A stretch of 64,000 nt of DNA from Candidatus Thorarchaeota archaeon (GTDB lineage Archaea; Asgardarchaeota; Thorarchaeia; Thorarchaeales; Thorarchaeaceae), in assembly GCA_008080745.1 (NCBI GenBank), contig SHMX01000006.1:62001-126000 (forward strand). Reading direction: 5' to 3'. Shown piece by piece: positions 17,264 through 25,308 of this stretch; position 1 is the first letter of the stretch, and every line of letters starts with the position of its first letter. The notes under the pieces were generated by a model. It did no database searches. It saw nothing but the letters and a program-made list of their open reading frames with translations, and was not told the DNA's origin. The translations under genes and the position numbers were made by a program.

Positions 17264-18544
17264 ATGGTAGCAGCACAACTATTGGTATTGGCAATTTTCA
17301 TTGGATGCTTAGTGGTGATTATATCTGAGAAGATTAGTGAAACCGCTACAGCATTATTTGCTATGTGTCTAGCCGGGGGCGTATTAGTTGTCTATGAAAT
17401 TTGTTCCTTTAGAGATATGATTATGTTGATTGAATGGGATACAATAATCTTTATTGCTGCTATGCTGATTGTTGTAGCAATATCCGGTTCGAGTGGGATG
17501 TTTCAGTACATATCTCTGATGATAATACGTGGTACTGCAGGAGAACCAAAGCGAACTTACCTTTCTTTTATGATATTCGTCTATATCATGTCTTTATTCT
17601 TCGACCCACTTCCAACCATGCTGATTATGGGTGCATTTACGGTGCAGGTCTGTAGGGCGATGGAGATTGATTTTAGACCATTTCTAATATCAGAGGTCAT
17701 TGTTTCTAACTTTGCTTCTATTCCATCAGTGGTTGGTTCAGTACCAAACCTAGTGATTGTTGTTTGGGCAGGAATAGATGTTGGGCAGATGTTCATCATC
17801 CTTATGCCTTTGTCTATCATCATGCTAGTTGTAACTCTTCCCATTCTACTCTGGTATTATGAGGATACGTTAGTCCCAGAGGAGGAACACGACTCATCCC
17901 TGCTTTTACTCATTCAGCCAGGCATCATGATCAAGTCACGTCATGATTTCTATTTATCTGCAATTGGAATGGCAGCTCTCGTTTTGGGTTTTGTAATAGG
18001 ACCCGCACTCGGAGTTGAAGCTAGCTTTATTGCTATGATTGTAGCTTCAGCTATGCTGGTGTTTTCAAATGAAAGAGCAAAGAGTTTACTTCGGAGGTTG
18101 TCATGGGATACGCTATTTTTCTTAATAGCAATGTTTGGATTAGTAGTTGCCTTGGAGAGAGTTGGCCTTATAGAAGGACTGATTGGTGGAGTGTCATATC
18201 TGACAGGAGGGAATATATTTCTCGCTATGGCATTTTTAATCTGGATCCCCGGCTTAGCATTATCAATCATAGACAATATACCTGTAGCTGCAGTACTAGC
18301 ACCATTGGCTCAGGAATATGGAGCAGTAAATGCAGTAGTGCCTTTATCATTGATAGCAGGTTCGAATATTGGAGGATATATCATACCCTTTGGAGACGCT
18401 CCAAATATGATTGCAGCATCTCTTGCTGCTGACGAGGGAATGCCCATTACTTTTAAGGAATTCACCAAAATCGCGTTTCCACTTGGCCTCTTACATTTGA
18501 TCATGGTTACAATTTACACGTTTATAGTAGCTCTCTTTGTATAG
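17264..18544 (+). CDS. Ion transporter of the ArsB/NhaD/SLC13 superfamily
   Basis: 426 residues, about eleven or twelve hydrophobic helices in two halves. Each half carries the re-entrant signature of this superfamily: VSNFASIPSVVGSVPNLVI in the first and AGSNIGGYIIPFGDAPNMI in the second, with DNIPVAA before it. These Asn/Thr/Gly-rich hairpins bind the transported ion in CitMHS, ArsB and NhaD proteins. Candidates are arsenite export, Na+/H+ antiport or a di-/tricarboxylate, and sequence reading does not decide. No ArsR, ArsA or ArsC gene lies nearby. It is divergent from the GTPase operon with a 115-nt promoter gap. Confidence 0.8.
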   Translation: MVAAQLLVLAIFIGCLVVIISEKISETATALFAMCLAGGVLVVYEICSFRDMIMLIEWDTIIFIAAMLIVVAISGSSGMFQYISLMIIRGTAGEPKRTYLSFMIFVYIMSLFFDPLPTMLIMGAFTVQVCRAMEIDFRPFLISEVIVSNFASIPSVVGSVPNLVIVVWAGIDVGQMFIILMPLSIIMLVVTLPILLWYYEDTLVPEEEHDSSLLLLIQPGIMIKSRHDFYLSAIGMAALVLGFVIGPALGVEASFIAMIVASAMLVFSNERAKSLLRRLSWDTLFFLIAMFGLVVALERVGLIEGLIGGVSYLTGGNIFLAMAFLIWIPGLALSIIDNIPVAAVLAPLAQEYGAVNAVVPLSLIAGSNIGGYIIPFGDAPNMIAASLAADEGMPITFKEFTKIAFPLGLLHLIMVTIYTFIVALFV

Positions 18545-18653
18545 AAGAAACCACCCAAGAGTTTGGAGACAATTTCTTGCATAAATCTAAAGGTGACGAA
18601 AATACTCTGAAAAACGTTTATGAATTTTGAAATTAAAAAGAAGGTGGCAAAAA

Positions 18654-19472
18654 ATGTACAGAAGAGTCCCAGCATTAATTTCCATAATTATGATAGTGGG
18701 GCTGATACCCTTACATAATTCCTTACTAGTTGGGATGCCATCTAATTATTTTGGTTATGAATACAGGTCGATTAATCTTGGTTGGTTTCTTGAAGGTGAA
18801 GTTCAGGGTCTTGCAACAGATGGTAGATATCTCTACATGACCTCATCAACCACAATACAAGGAACGGGTGAAGCATGTCTCTATAAGATGAATTTTGATG
18901 GTACGCTTATTTCCAGTGTTAGAATAGGACAGGATGCACTTTGTCATGGTGGGGGGATAACCATATATGATAATTTTGTCTGGATTCCACTAGCAGAGTT
19001 TTCATTTACTCCAAGCAATTCCTCTCAAATCATGAGATATTCTCTCGATCTAGATTATGTTGATTCATTCTGTAATAGTACCATAACAGGAATTGACCAC
19101 TGGGGTTCGGTCTTTGTAGATGAGGTTAATCAGAGAGTGTTTGTTTCAAATTGGAATACTCTACAAATACACGAGTTTGATATGGACGGGAATTTGATTC
19201 AGTCTATTATTCCATTGAATCCAGATGCCATTCAGGATTGGGTAGTAATTGATAATCACGCATTTGGTTCATGTTCACGTGAAGGTATTACTGGATTGGT
19301 CATCTTTGATTTAGATGGAAGCTTTTCAGAGATTAGAGTGATAGGTGATTTGAGAGTCCCAAAAACTAGCAGTGGAATTGCATATCATGATGGAGTACTA
19401 TATTCCTGTTCTGGGGTTAACAAAGCTGTATTATCTACTATTGAGATAAATTTACATCAATATCTTCCTTGA
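18654..19472 (+). CDS. Secreted beta-propeller-like protein
   Basis: About 272 residues. I choose ATG 18654 because AAGGTGG lies just upstream and it gives a clean signal peptide (basic MYRRV, then a hydrophobic core); a TTG at 18627 would add nine residues. The mature part has repeated strands of the type LYMTSS, VWIPLAEF and VFVSNWNTLQIHEFDMDGNL, with a DGxLIxS pattern typical of six- or seven-bladed propellers (NHL/SMP-30-like). It lacks a C-terminal anchor, so it is likely released or loosely bound outside the cell. Function unknown. It converges with the acetyltransferase gene and overlaps its 3' end by 16 nt. Confidence 0.65.
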   Translation: MYRRVPALISIIMIVGLIPLHNSLLVGMPSNYFGYEYRSINLGWFLEGEVQGLATDGRYLYMTSSTTIQGTGEACLYKMNFDGTLISSVRIGQDALCHGGGITIYDNFVWIPLAEFSFTPSNSSQIMRYSLDLDYVDSFCNSTITGIDHWGSVFVDEVNQRVFVSNWNTLQIHEFDMDGNLIQSIIPLNPDAIQDWVVIDNHAFGSCSREGITGLVIFDLDGSFSEIRVIGDLRVPKTSSGIAYHDGVLYSCSGVNKAVLSTIEINLHQYLP

Positions 19473-20271
19473 ACAAAATAAAGGGGTTGGATATCGGTAT
19501 ATCTAAAACCCATTTTTTCATACAGTTTTTTGGCGGGTATATTGCTCTCAAAGAAGTGCAATGCTATCACATCAGTAAATTCGATTAATTCTCGTACTAC
19601 AGCTGCAATACAAGCTGAAGCATAACCTTTCCTTTTTCCTTCAGGCCTGGTAGCAATATTTCCTATTTCTGCGACATAGGGGGTCACATAATGTACACCC
19701 GCTACACTTAGGAGTCTACCATTTGAATCAAAGACGCCCCAGAAAGGGCCTAACTTAAGAGAAGTTGGTGTCCAAGCTGCTGTCCCAGAAAGCCGATAGA
19801 TATTTTTCAATTCCGAAATATGTTCATTACCAAGCTTGATTGGTTTGACGGAATCAGAATATTTGAGTTGTGAATAATCTTGTAGAACCATCTGATGTTC
19901 CAGTCTAGTTTGCGTTATAGAACAAATAGATTCCAGAAATTTCAATTGCGTATTTGTACAGATGCATATGAAATCCATACCAGTCAGTTTTTCTTGGTAT
20001 TCCTTACAAAGTATTTCTAGTGTTTCCTCTGTATCGACACAAAAAGCAATTGCTGGAACGGAAAGATCAGTGTATAGAGAGAAGACACCAACAATCTTCT
20101 CGTCCTTACGAAGGGCTGAAATTTCACTCCAGGGTCGAAGCTGTGTACAGTCTGCTATAAGCGTCAGGTTCGATAGTAGATTCGGTAAAAGTAGTTGGAT
20201 AATCTCATCCTCATTCGAAGGTCCTATTTTTTCAACTCTCTCAGATGATTCATTTTTTGTAATATCTTCAT
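19457..20271 (-). CDS. GNAT acetyltransferase with apparent -1 frameshift at an A6 tract
   Basis: The uninterrupted frame from ATG 19978 gives 173 residues with a GNAT core (EIGNIATRPEGKRKGYASAC, then ALHFFESNIPAKKLYEKMGF). The same frame stays open about 300 nt further upstream and encodes good protein (EIIQLLLPNLLSNL, WSEISALRKDEKIVGVFSLY) but has no ATG, GTG or TTG there. The only upstream ATG with a GGAGG nearby (20271) is in another frame and stops at TAG 20224-20226 immediately after six As (20227-20232). One extra A, or a -1 slip on AAA AAA, joins the two and gives a normal-length protein. A sequencing deletion, programmed slippage or a recent mutation are all possible. Confidence 0.6.
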
Positions 20272-20419
20272 TCCTCCATCGTTAGATAGTATGTTTACAA
20301 CTCAGTATAAATGAGTGTTCTTTAATTTCAAAAAATAATATGAATGTTTTATTTGGTCGAGATATTACATTAAAGATTATTAAGGTTAGAGAATGAGTAT
20401 TTATTGGTAAGATATAGCG

Positions 20420-20920
20420 ATGGTGAAAAAAGAATATTATATACCCATAATTGTTATCATGCTTATCCTTCTGACATTGTTAGTTTTTTCATTTTTTAAT
20501 CTGGATATCAGTATCTTGATAACTGCTGTTTTGTTTGTAATTGTAATTGGCATATTTGCCTTTTTAAAAGGCGTAGGTAGTTTTTTCGCTAGTTCTATAG
20601 TAGCAAAACTTCCAAATGTAACGTTATTTCCAGAAACCATTCCAATTAGAGAAAGGAAAAAATATGAAATGCTAAGAGTTGTTAGGAACCCACAAACAGG
20701 AAAGGAAATTGTAATCGGGGGCAACAGGGATACAACATATCGAGCAGCTATGATCAGAAACTGGGATTTTGTAAAAATTGCTAAGGATTCCCCTTGGATA
20801 CTACGAGATGAGATCGGTAACGATATAACTGACTCAAATCTGGAAGATTATGATGGAATAGTGACCATAGAACATCTTGATATACCTCAGCATGGTTACA
20901 GAGATGATTCTACAGATTAA
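20420..20920 (+). CDS. Membrane protein with shared unknown C-terminal domain, paralog A
   Basis: 166 residues. Two transmembrane helices (about 9-27 and 33-60) are followed by a cytosolic domain of about 75 residues: LRVVRNPQTGKEIVIGG, then TTYRAA, NWDF, SPWILRDEIGNDIT and LEDYDGIV. The same order recurs at 24587-25132 and, more weakly, at 20999-21463. Conserved Trp, Asp and Gly positions suggest a small beta-rich binding domain. I know no family with this pattern. The gene is divergent from the acetyltransferase and followed 78 nt later by paralog B on the same strand. Confidence 0.68.
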   Translation: MVKKEYYIPIIVIMLILLTLLVFSFFNLDISILITAVLFVIVIGIFAFLKGVGSFFASSIVAKLPNVTLFPETIPIRERKKYEMLRVVRNPQTGKEIVIGGNRDTTYRAAMIRNWDFVKIAKDSPWILRDEIGNDITDSNLEDYDGIVTIEHLDIPQHGYRDDSTD

Positions 20921-20998
20921 GGAAAAAGAAAAGAGAATATTCAACTTCTCGTCTTGGTGTGGAGTTCTATAATTAGAAAGAAATAGGGTGTGACAGCG

Positions 20999-21463
20999 AT
21001 GTCTAAGCAAATCCAAGGAAGACGAATTATTCTTGGAATAACCATTTTCTTTGTGATGATTTTCTCATCAGCTATTCTCATCTATTTTGGTCCAGTAATC
21101 TCCTTTCTTTTTGCTTTTTTCTCGATGATTTGTTTTGTCAGAGGGCTTCTTTCCATAGACGTGATGCAAAGAGGATTATCTAGAATGAATATAGAAGGAG
21201 CGTATATCAGCCGAATTGGTATTCTAGGAAGCCCATCTTCTGCTTCAATGATTAATCGTATTATCATTAATCCAATTGACGAAACACAGTATACAATAAC
21301 TGGTCGTTCTGATATGACCTTTCGTGAATCATGTCTTTATGACTGGCCATTTCAAAATATTCGCATCGATTCCAAATGGTATATTTTCAGTGAGAATGAA
21401 ACGGATATCAGCAACCTTCCCTTATCCCGTTATGATGGAATAGCTTGGATAAGAACAGAGTAA
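20999..21463 (+). CDS. Membrane protein with shared unknown C-terminal domain, paralog B
   Basis: 154 residues from ATG 20999, chosen because AGGGTG lies eight bases upstream; a GTG at 20990 is the alternative. Two transmembrane helices (about residues 10-55) precede the domain seen in paralogs A and C, here more divergent: INPIDETQYTITGRSDMTF, then YDWPF, KWYIFSENETDIS and LSRYDGIAWI. The T-F/T-Y, D-W-x-F, W-I-x-x, D-I and Y-D-G-I positions are kept. The downstream DinB-like frame overlaps the end of this gene if its earliest start is used, so they may form one transcript. Confidence 0.62.
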   Translation: MSKQIQGRRIILGITIFFVMIFSSAILIYFGPVISFLFAFFSMICFVRGLLSIDVMQRGLSRMNIEGAYISRIGILGSPSSASMINRIIINPIDETQYTITGRSDMTFRESCLYDWPFQNIRIDSKWYIFSENETDISNLPLSRYDGIAWIRTE

Positions 21464-21510
21464 ATGAAAAACAAAAAGCTGTTAAACAATCACGAGCTTG
21501 TGATACTACC

Positions 21511-21978
21511 ATGACAGATCAATTCATTGAAACACTGGCGAAGGGGCTCAAAGCTAAATATACTCACGTGGATCCTATCCGAGCCCTACAAGCTATCAGT
21601 ATAGATAAGGTCGTGGAAAAACCCAATCCCCAAACACGTTCTATCTTTGAGCTGCTTCACCACGTAGTACTATGGCAAAATCTCACTATTGAGGCTCTAC
21701 AGGGACATGATGTAATTTGGCCGAAAAAAGGAGAAGACTGGCCGAAATCAAACGCGGTCAGCAAAGAGGGATGGAAAGAACTTGTCGAAGAATTCACTCA
21801 GGGCTTGGAACGGGCAGAGATTGTCGCAGAAATGCTAGAGTCTGAAACACCCATTCCTGCATGGGAAAATATGTCAGCGTCAAATGGATTACTTGTATTG
21901 GTGCAACATAACTCATATCATATGGGGCAGATTGTTCTTCTTAGGCAGGTTCTAGGTATCTGGCCTCCAGAAAGTTGA
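21511..21978 (+). CDS. DinB-like four-helix metal-binding protein
   Basis: About 155 residues from ATG 21511 (MTDQFIETL), the first Met that matches a DinB opening; a longer frame from 21445 overlaps the previous gene. The fold is a four-helix bundle, with metal ligands suggested by His in LLHHVVLWQ and the pair HNSYHMGQI near the end. DinB/YfiT proteins include thiol-dependent transferases and damage-inducible proteins of unknown function. The gene ends 1 nt before the stop of the convergent molybdopterin oxidoreductase gene. Confidence 0.75.
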   Translation: MTDQFIETLAKGLKAKYTHVDPIRALQAISIDKVVEKPNPQTRSIFELLHHVVLWQNLTIEALQGHDVIWPKKGEDWPKSNAVSKEGWKELVEEFTQGLERAEIVAEMLESETPIPAWENMSASNGLLVLVQHNSYHMGQIVLLRQVLGIWPPES

Positions 21979-21979
21979 T

Positions 21980-24346
21980 TCAATCGGCCTTCTCGACACG
22001 AACCAATACCGAATTGAAACCCGGTGTGTGTCCGAATGCGGTGTGTTTATCATCGGTAAGGTAGTTCATGTTGCCGTTTTTGTTCCACCATCCATCAGAG
22101 CTCCAGATGATTCGATGATCTAAATCCTCGTTTAGTCGTAGTTCGATGTTCTCAACTCTTCCACGAGGGGACTCGATATTGACCAAATCACCTTCCTGAA
22201 GTCCATGCAAATTAGCTGTTGAAGGATGCATCCAAATCCAAGCACGTTTCTCCTCCTTGCTTTTAGGCGGCATCCGTATTGGTTTCACAACTACGTCGAA
22301 GGGACAGATATCCAGCTCACATTCTCTACAACCTATGCATTGTTTTGAGTCCCATTTCGGAATAAGAAGCCCGGTAATTTCTTTAGGAATGGAAAGAGGA
22401 CGACTTGATACATCAACAGCAAGCGAACTGACCAACTTTCCCAGATGTTTTCTTATAGGCGCATGTGTATCTTCAATTCCATCTTCTTTCAATTTCTCAG
22501 CAGTGGGACTAATGAGAGATATAGCTTCATCTGGACATTCTTGAACACATTTTTGACACGTCGTACAATTCTGAAAGCTTGTTACATCCCCACCGACTTC
22601 AACAGTGGTATACTGTGAATGGAGGCGTTCTCGCAATCTTCCTGTGATCATGATGAGGGGGAATTTTCGATATAAGAGTGGAGTTGAGATCGGACTTTCT
22701 GCGGGTTCTTCATGAAACGGTAATGGATCAATGCCCATTCTTTTTAGAGCCGGCGAATATAACTCGACCTTTCCAGTTTCGGTTCTAAATTTTTTATCAG
22801 CAAAAGGAATCGCGACTTCATTGGTTCTAACACCTTCAGGATGATCTATCAAATCTTCAAGTGAGATGTTACTACATTGTACGCTACCTAGGGCTAACCT
22901 AATTGTATCGATCTCAGTCAAATCAAAATATTCCCCAAGTTCTAACCGTTCAGCAATACCCCGCCATATAGCTAATTCGTGTCGTGCTTCTCCAATTGGT
23001 TCAATTATTTTAGGTGCATATTGTACAATTCGATGGAGTTCACTATGAACGAGATTATGGTGTTCAAATATTAATGTGGCTGGTAAAACAATATCACATT
23101 CCTTTGCAGTGTCAGTCATTTCCAAATCGATACAGACTTTGAATGGTATCTTTTCGAAGGCGGCTTTAGTCTTGGAAGTATTTGGCCACTGAGTGATAGG
23201 ACTAGCTGCCTGAATAACAAATACCTCAAGTGGGCTTTTCTCGTGACTAAGAATGAATTCTGGAATGTATGTACCGGAAGGAACTATCGGTATAACACTT
23301 TCAGGTAGTATATCTTGAAGTGTGATAGCAGCACTATTGAAAGGGCTAAAATCAGAAGAAAGGTATTGAAATCCTCCACCTGAAACACCGAGATAACCGC
23401 ATATTGCTAGGAGACTATGGACTGCTCTTGCAGTATGACTACCATTTGTATAATGATTCATACCCGCAGGTGCAGTCATAATAAGTGATGGTCCATGAGT
23501 TGCAAATGTAACAGCTAATTGCTCGATGGTATTCGGATCAACCCAAGTAATCTCACTGACTCGTTTTCGGTCATACGTTTTTACTCGCTCACAATACTCC
23601 GTAAAACCATGAACATATTTCTCTACGAATTTTTTGTCATAGAGACCTCGATCAATGATGATATTCGCCATTCCTAGAGCGAGAGCTGCATCAGTCCCAG
23701 GTCTAATCGTGGTATAGATGTCAGCCATGTTTGCATGTGGTGTTTTTCTTGGATCAATGACTATGAGTTTAGCACCATGCTCAATTGCTTCCTGAATTAA
23801 TCTTTTAGAATGAAGACCAGATTCGAACTTGTTTGTGCCCCAGATTACAATACATCGAGAATTTACCAAGTCACTCAGTTCATGAGGGGGAAATGGACCC
23901 ACGCTAAAACGTGCCCCTTCATATGCACCCTCAAAACAAATCTCTACAATCCCAGGAATCATTCTGCATCCAAACACATTACTGAATCGTGATGCGATTC
24001 GCGGAGCCATTCCATCGTTTCCTGACCCTGAATATATACCCACAGCTTGAGGCCCGTATTCCTCTTTTGCCGTTCTCATTCTCTCTGCAATCTCGTCTAA
24101 TGCTTCGTCCCACGATATTCTCTTGAATGAGCCATCATCTTTTTTCTTCATAGGATATCTGAGTCGGTCTTCATAGTATGTACGTAAAACATGTGAATAG
24201 CCTTTGGGACAGGCTCTACCTAATGTATAGGGATGATCAGGATCTCCCTCTAATCGAGTAATTATACCATTTTCGACATGAATAAGAAAGGCACAGATAT
24301 CTGGGCAATTCAATGCACAAGCAGTGGAGAATATTTCTTTGGTCAT
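21980..24346 (-). CDS. Molybdopterin oxidoreductase with inserted 2x[4Fe-4S] ferredoxin domain
   Basis: 788 residues from ATG 24346 (MTKEIF); a start nine codons upstream is possible. N-terminal cluster cysteines are C10, C14, C18 and C46 (CALNCPDIC and RACPKG). The MopB core follows with IVIWGTNKFESG and IVIDPRKTPHANMADIYTTIRPGTD (in parts). ICFEGA holds a Cys where the Mo ligand is often found. Unusually, two ferredoxin-type clusters (CTTCQKCVQECP and CIGCRECELDICP) sit inside the C-terminal dinucleotide-binding domain, between LRERLHSQY and WIWMHPSTA. The enzyme has no Tat signal and is probably cytosolic. Substrate unknown; no partner subunits adjoin. Confidence 0.85.
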   Translation of the reverse strand: MTKEIFSTACALNCPDICAFLIHVENGIITRLEGDPDHPYTLGRACPKGYSHVLRTYYEDRLRYPMKKKDDGSFKRISWDEALDEIAERMRTAKEEYGPQAVGIYSGSGNDGMAPRIASRFSNVFGCRMIPGIVEICFEGAYEGARFSVGPFPPHELSDLVNSRCIVIWGTNKFESGLHSKRLIQEAIEHGAKLIVIDPRKTPHANMADIYTTIRPGTDAALALGMANIIIDRGLYDKKFVEKYVHGFTEYCERVKTYDRKRVSEITWVDPNTIEQLAVTFATHGPSLIMTAPAGMNHYTNGSHTARAVHSLLAICGYLGVSGGGFQYLSSDFSPFNSAAITLQDILPESVIPIVPSGTYIPEFILSHEKSPLEVFVIQAASPITQWPNTSKTKAAFEKIPFKVCIDLEMTDTAKECDIVLPATLIFEHHNLVHSELHRIVQYAPKIIEPIGEARHELAIWRGIAERLELGEYFDLTEIDTIRLALGSVQCSNISLEDLIDHPEGVRTNEVAIPFADKKFRTETGKVELYSPALKRMGIDPLPFHEEPAESPISTPLLYRKFPLIMITGRLRERLHSQYTTVEVGGDVTSFQNCTTCQKCVQECPDEAISLISPTAEKLKEDGIEDTHAPIRKHLGKLVSSLAVDVSSRPLSIPKEITGLLIPKWDSKQCIGCRECELDICPFDVVVKPIRMPPKSKEEKRAWIWMHPSTANLHGLQEGDLVNIESPRGRVENIELRLNEDLDHRIIWSSDGWWNKNGNMNYLTDDKHTAFGHTPGFNSVLVRVEKAD

Positions 24347-24586
24347 TACCCATTTGTCATATATTACTATCAATAACTCTTACTGTATATTATAATCACA
24401 TCGCAGGAGTCCTAATGAGATTAGAGAAATTAGACGAATGAGTCGATAATCCAATATGGATAAAAATGAAAAAGAAAAAGTATTTTCTTACATTATTTTT
24501 AGTTTCATATCAGGAAGAACCAAGTTCCAAATGACTTTGAGAAGATAAGCTTAATAGATTTCATTTGGATAGATTTATGATTTCAA

Positions 24587-25132
24587 ATGATTGATGTTTC
24601 AAAAAGATTCAAGGGATTTATCCTATTCCTTGTCATTCTTTTTTCCTTGCTCATTATAATGACACTGATAGATCCAACCAGTTATTTTACATCTTTATTT
24701 TCAACAGGAACAATAATTGTAACCATCTTTCTTATTTTTGAATTCATGCTTACGTTAAGTATCGAGGCACAGCCAGAGGGTGCATCCAATGCACATATCT
24801 ATGCAGAACACGAAAAGAAACCGGTAGTCAGGAGGAAGCCAGCCGAAATCCTCAGGGTTGTCAAAGACCCATATAATGGTGAAGAAATACTCATTGGTGG
24901 AAAAAAGACAACCACTTATGGAGAGGCATGCCGCGAAGATTGGGATTTCAAAGGCATCGATAAGAAAGCATCTTGGATTTTGCGTGATGATAAAGGAAAT
25001 GACATAACTAATATGCATCTAGCTGACTATGATGGAATAGTGGTGATTGAACTTCTTGAATTAGAAGGGCACAAGACTTCAGACAGAGAAAAAGAGGATT
25101 CCAAGCATATGGGCGTGGAATATTACGATTAA
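24587..25132 (+). CDS. Membrane protein with shared unknown C-terminal domain, paralog C
   Basis: 181 residues with two transmembrane helices (about 11-29 and 38-58), then a charged linker and the domain shared with paralogs A and B: LRVVKDPYNGEEILIGG, TTTYGEA, DWDFKGI, ASWILRDDKGNDIT and LADYDGIVVIE. Identity with paralog A across this domain is high by eye. An acidic tail ends the protein. It is divergent from the molybdopterin oxidoreductase gene with a 240-nt gap that must hold both promoters. Confidence 0.68.
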   Translation: MIDVSKRFKGFILFLVILFSLLIIMTLIDPTSYFTSLFSTGTIIVTIFLIFEFMLTLSIEAQPEGASNAHIYAEHEKKPVVRRKPAEILRVVKDPYNGEEILIGGKKTTTYGEACREDWDFKGIDKKASWILRDDKGNDITNMHLADYDGIVVIELLELEGHKTSDREKEDSKHMGVEYYD

Positions 25133-25308
25133 ACCGATAGCAGCTTTCTTTACAAAAAGATACCAAAGGTTATCATTGTTGATTAAAGAGTGAATAGAAC
25201 TGTTCACAAAACTGGTCACAATTTATCATAAACAGCATATTCAGTGACCAGACAATATTATCGTATGTAATCACTTCTCTAACAAAAAGAAACAAGAGGC
25301 AAAAATGA

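Noticed and set aside
17581-18504. Long minus-strand frames inside the transporter gene
   Set aside because: They are antisense shadows of a hydrophobic gene; the plus-strand frame has full superfamily motifs.
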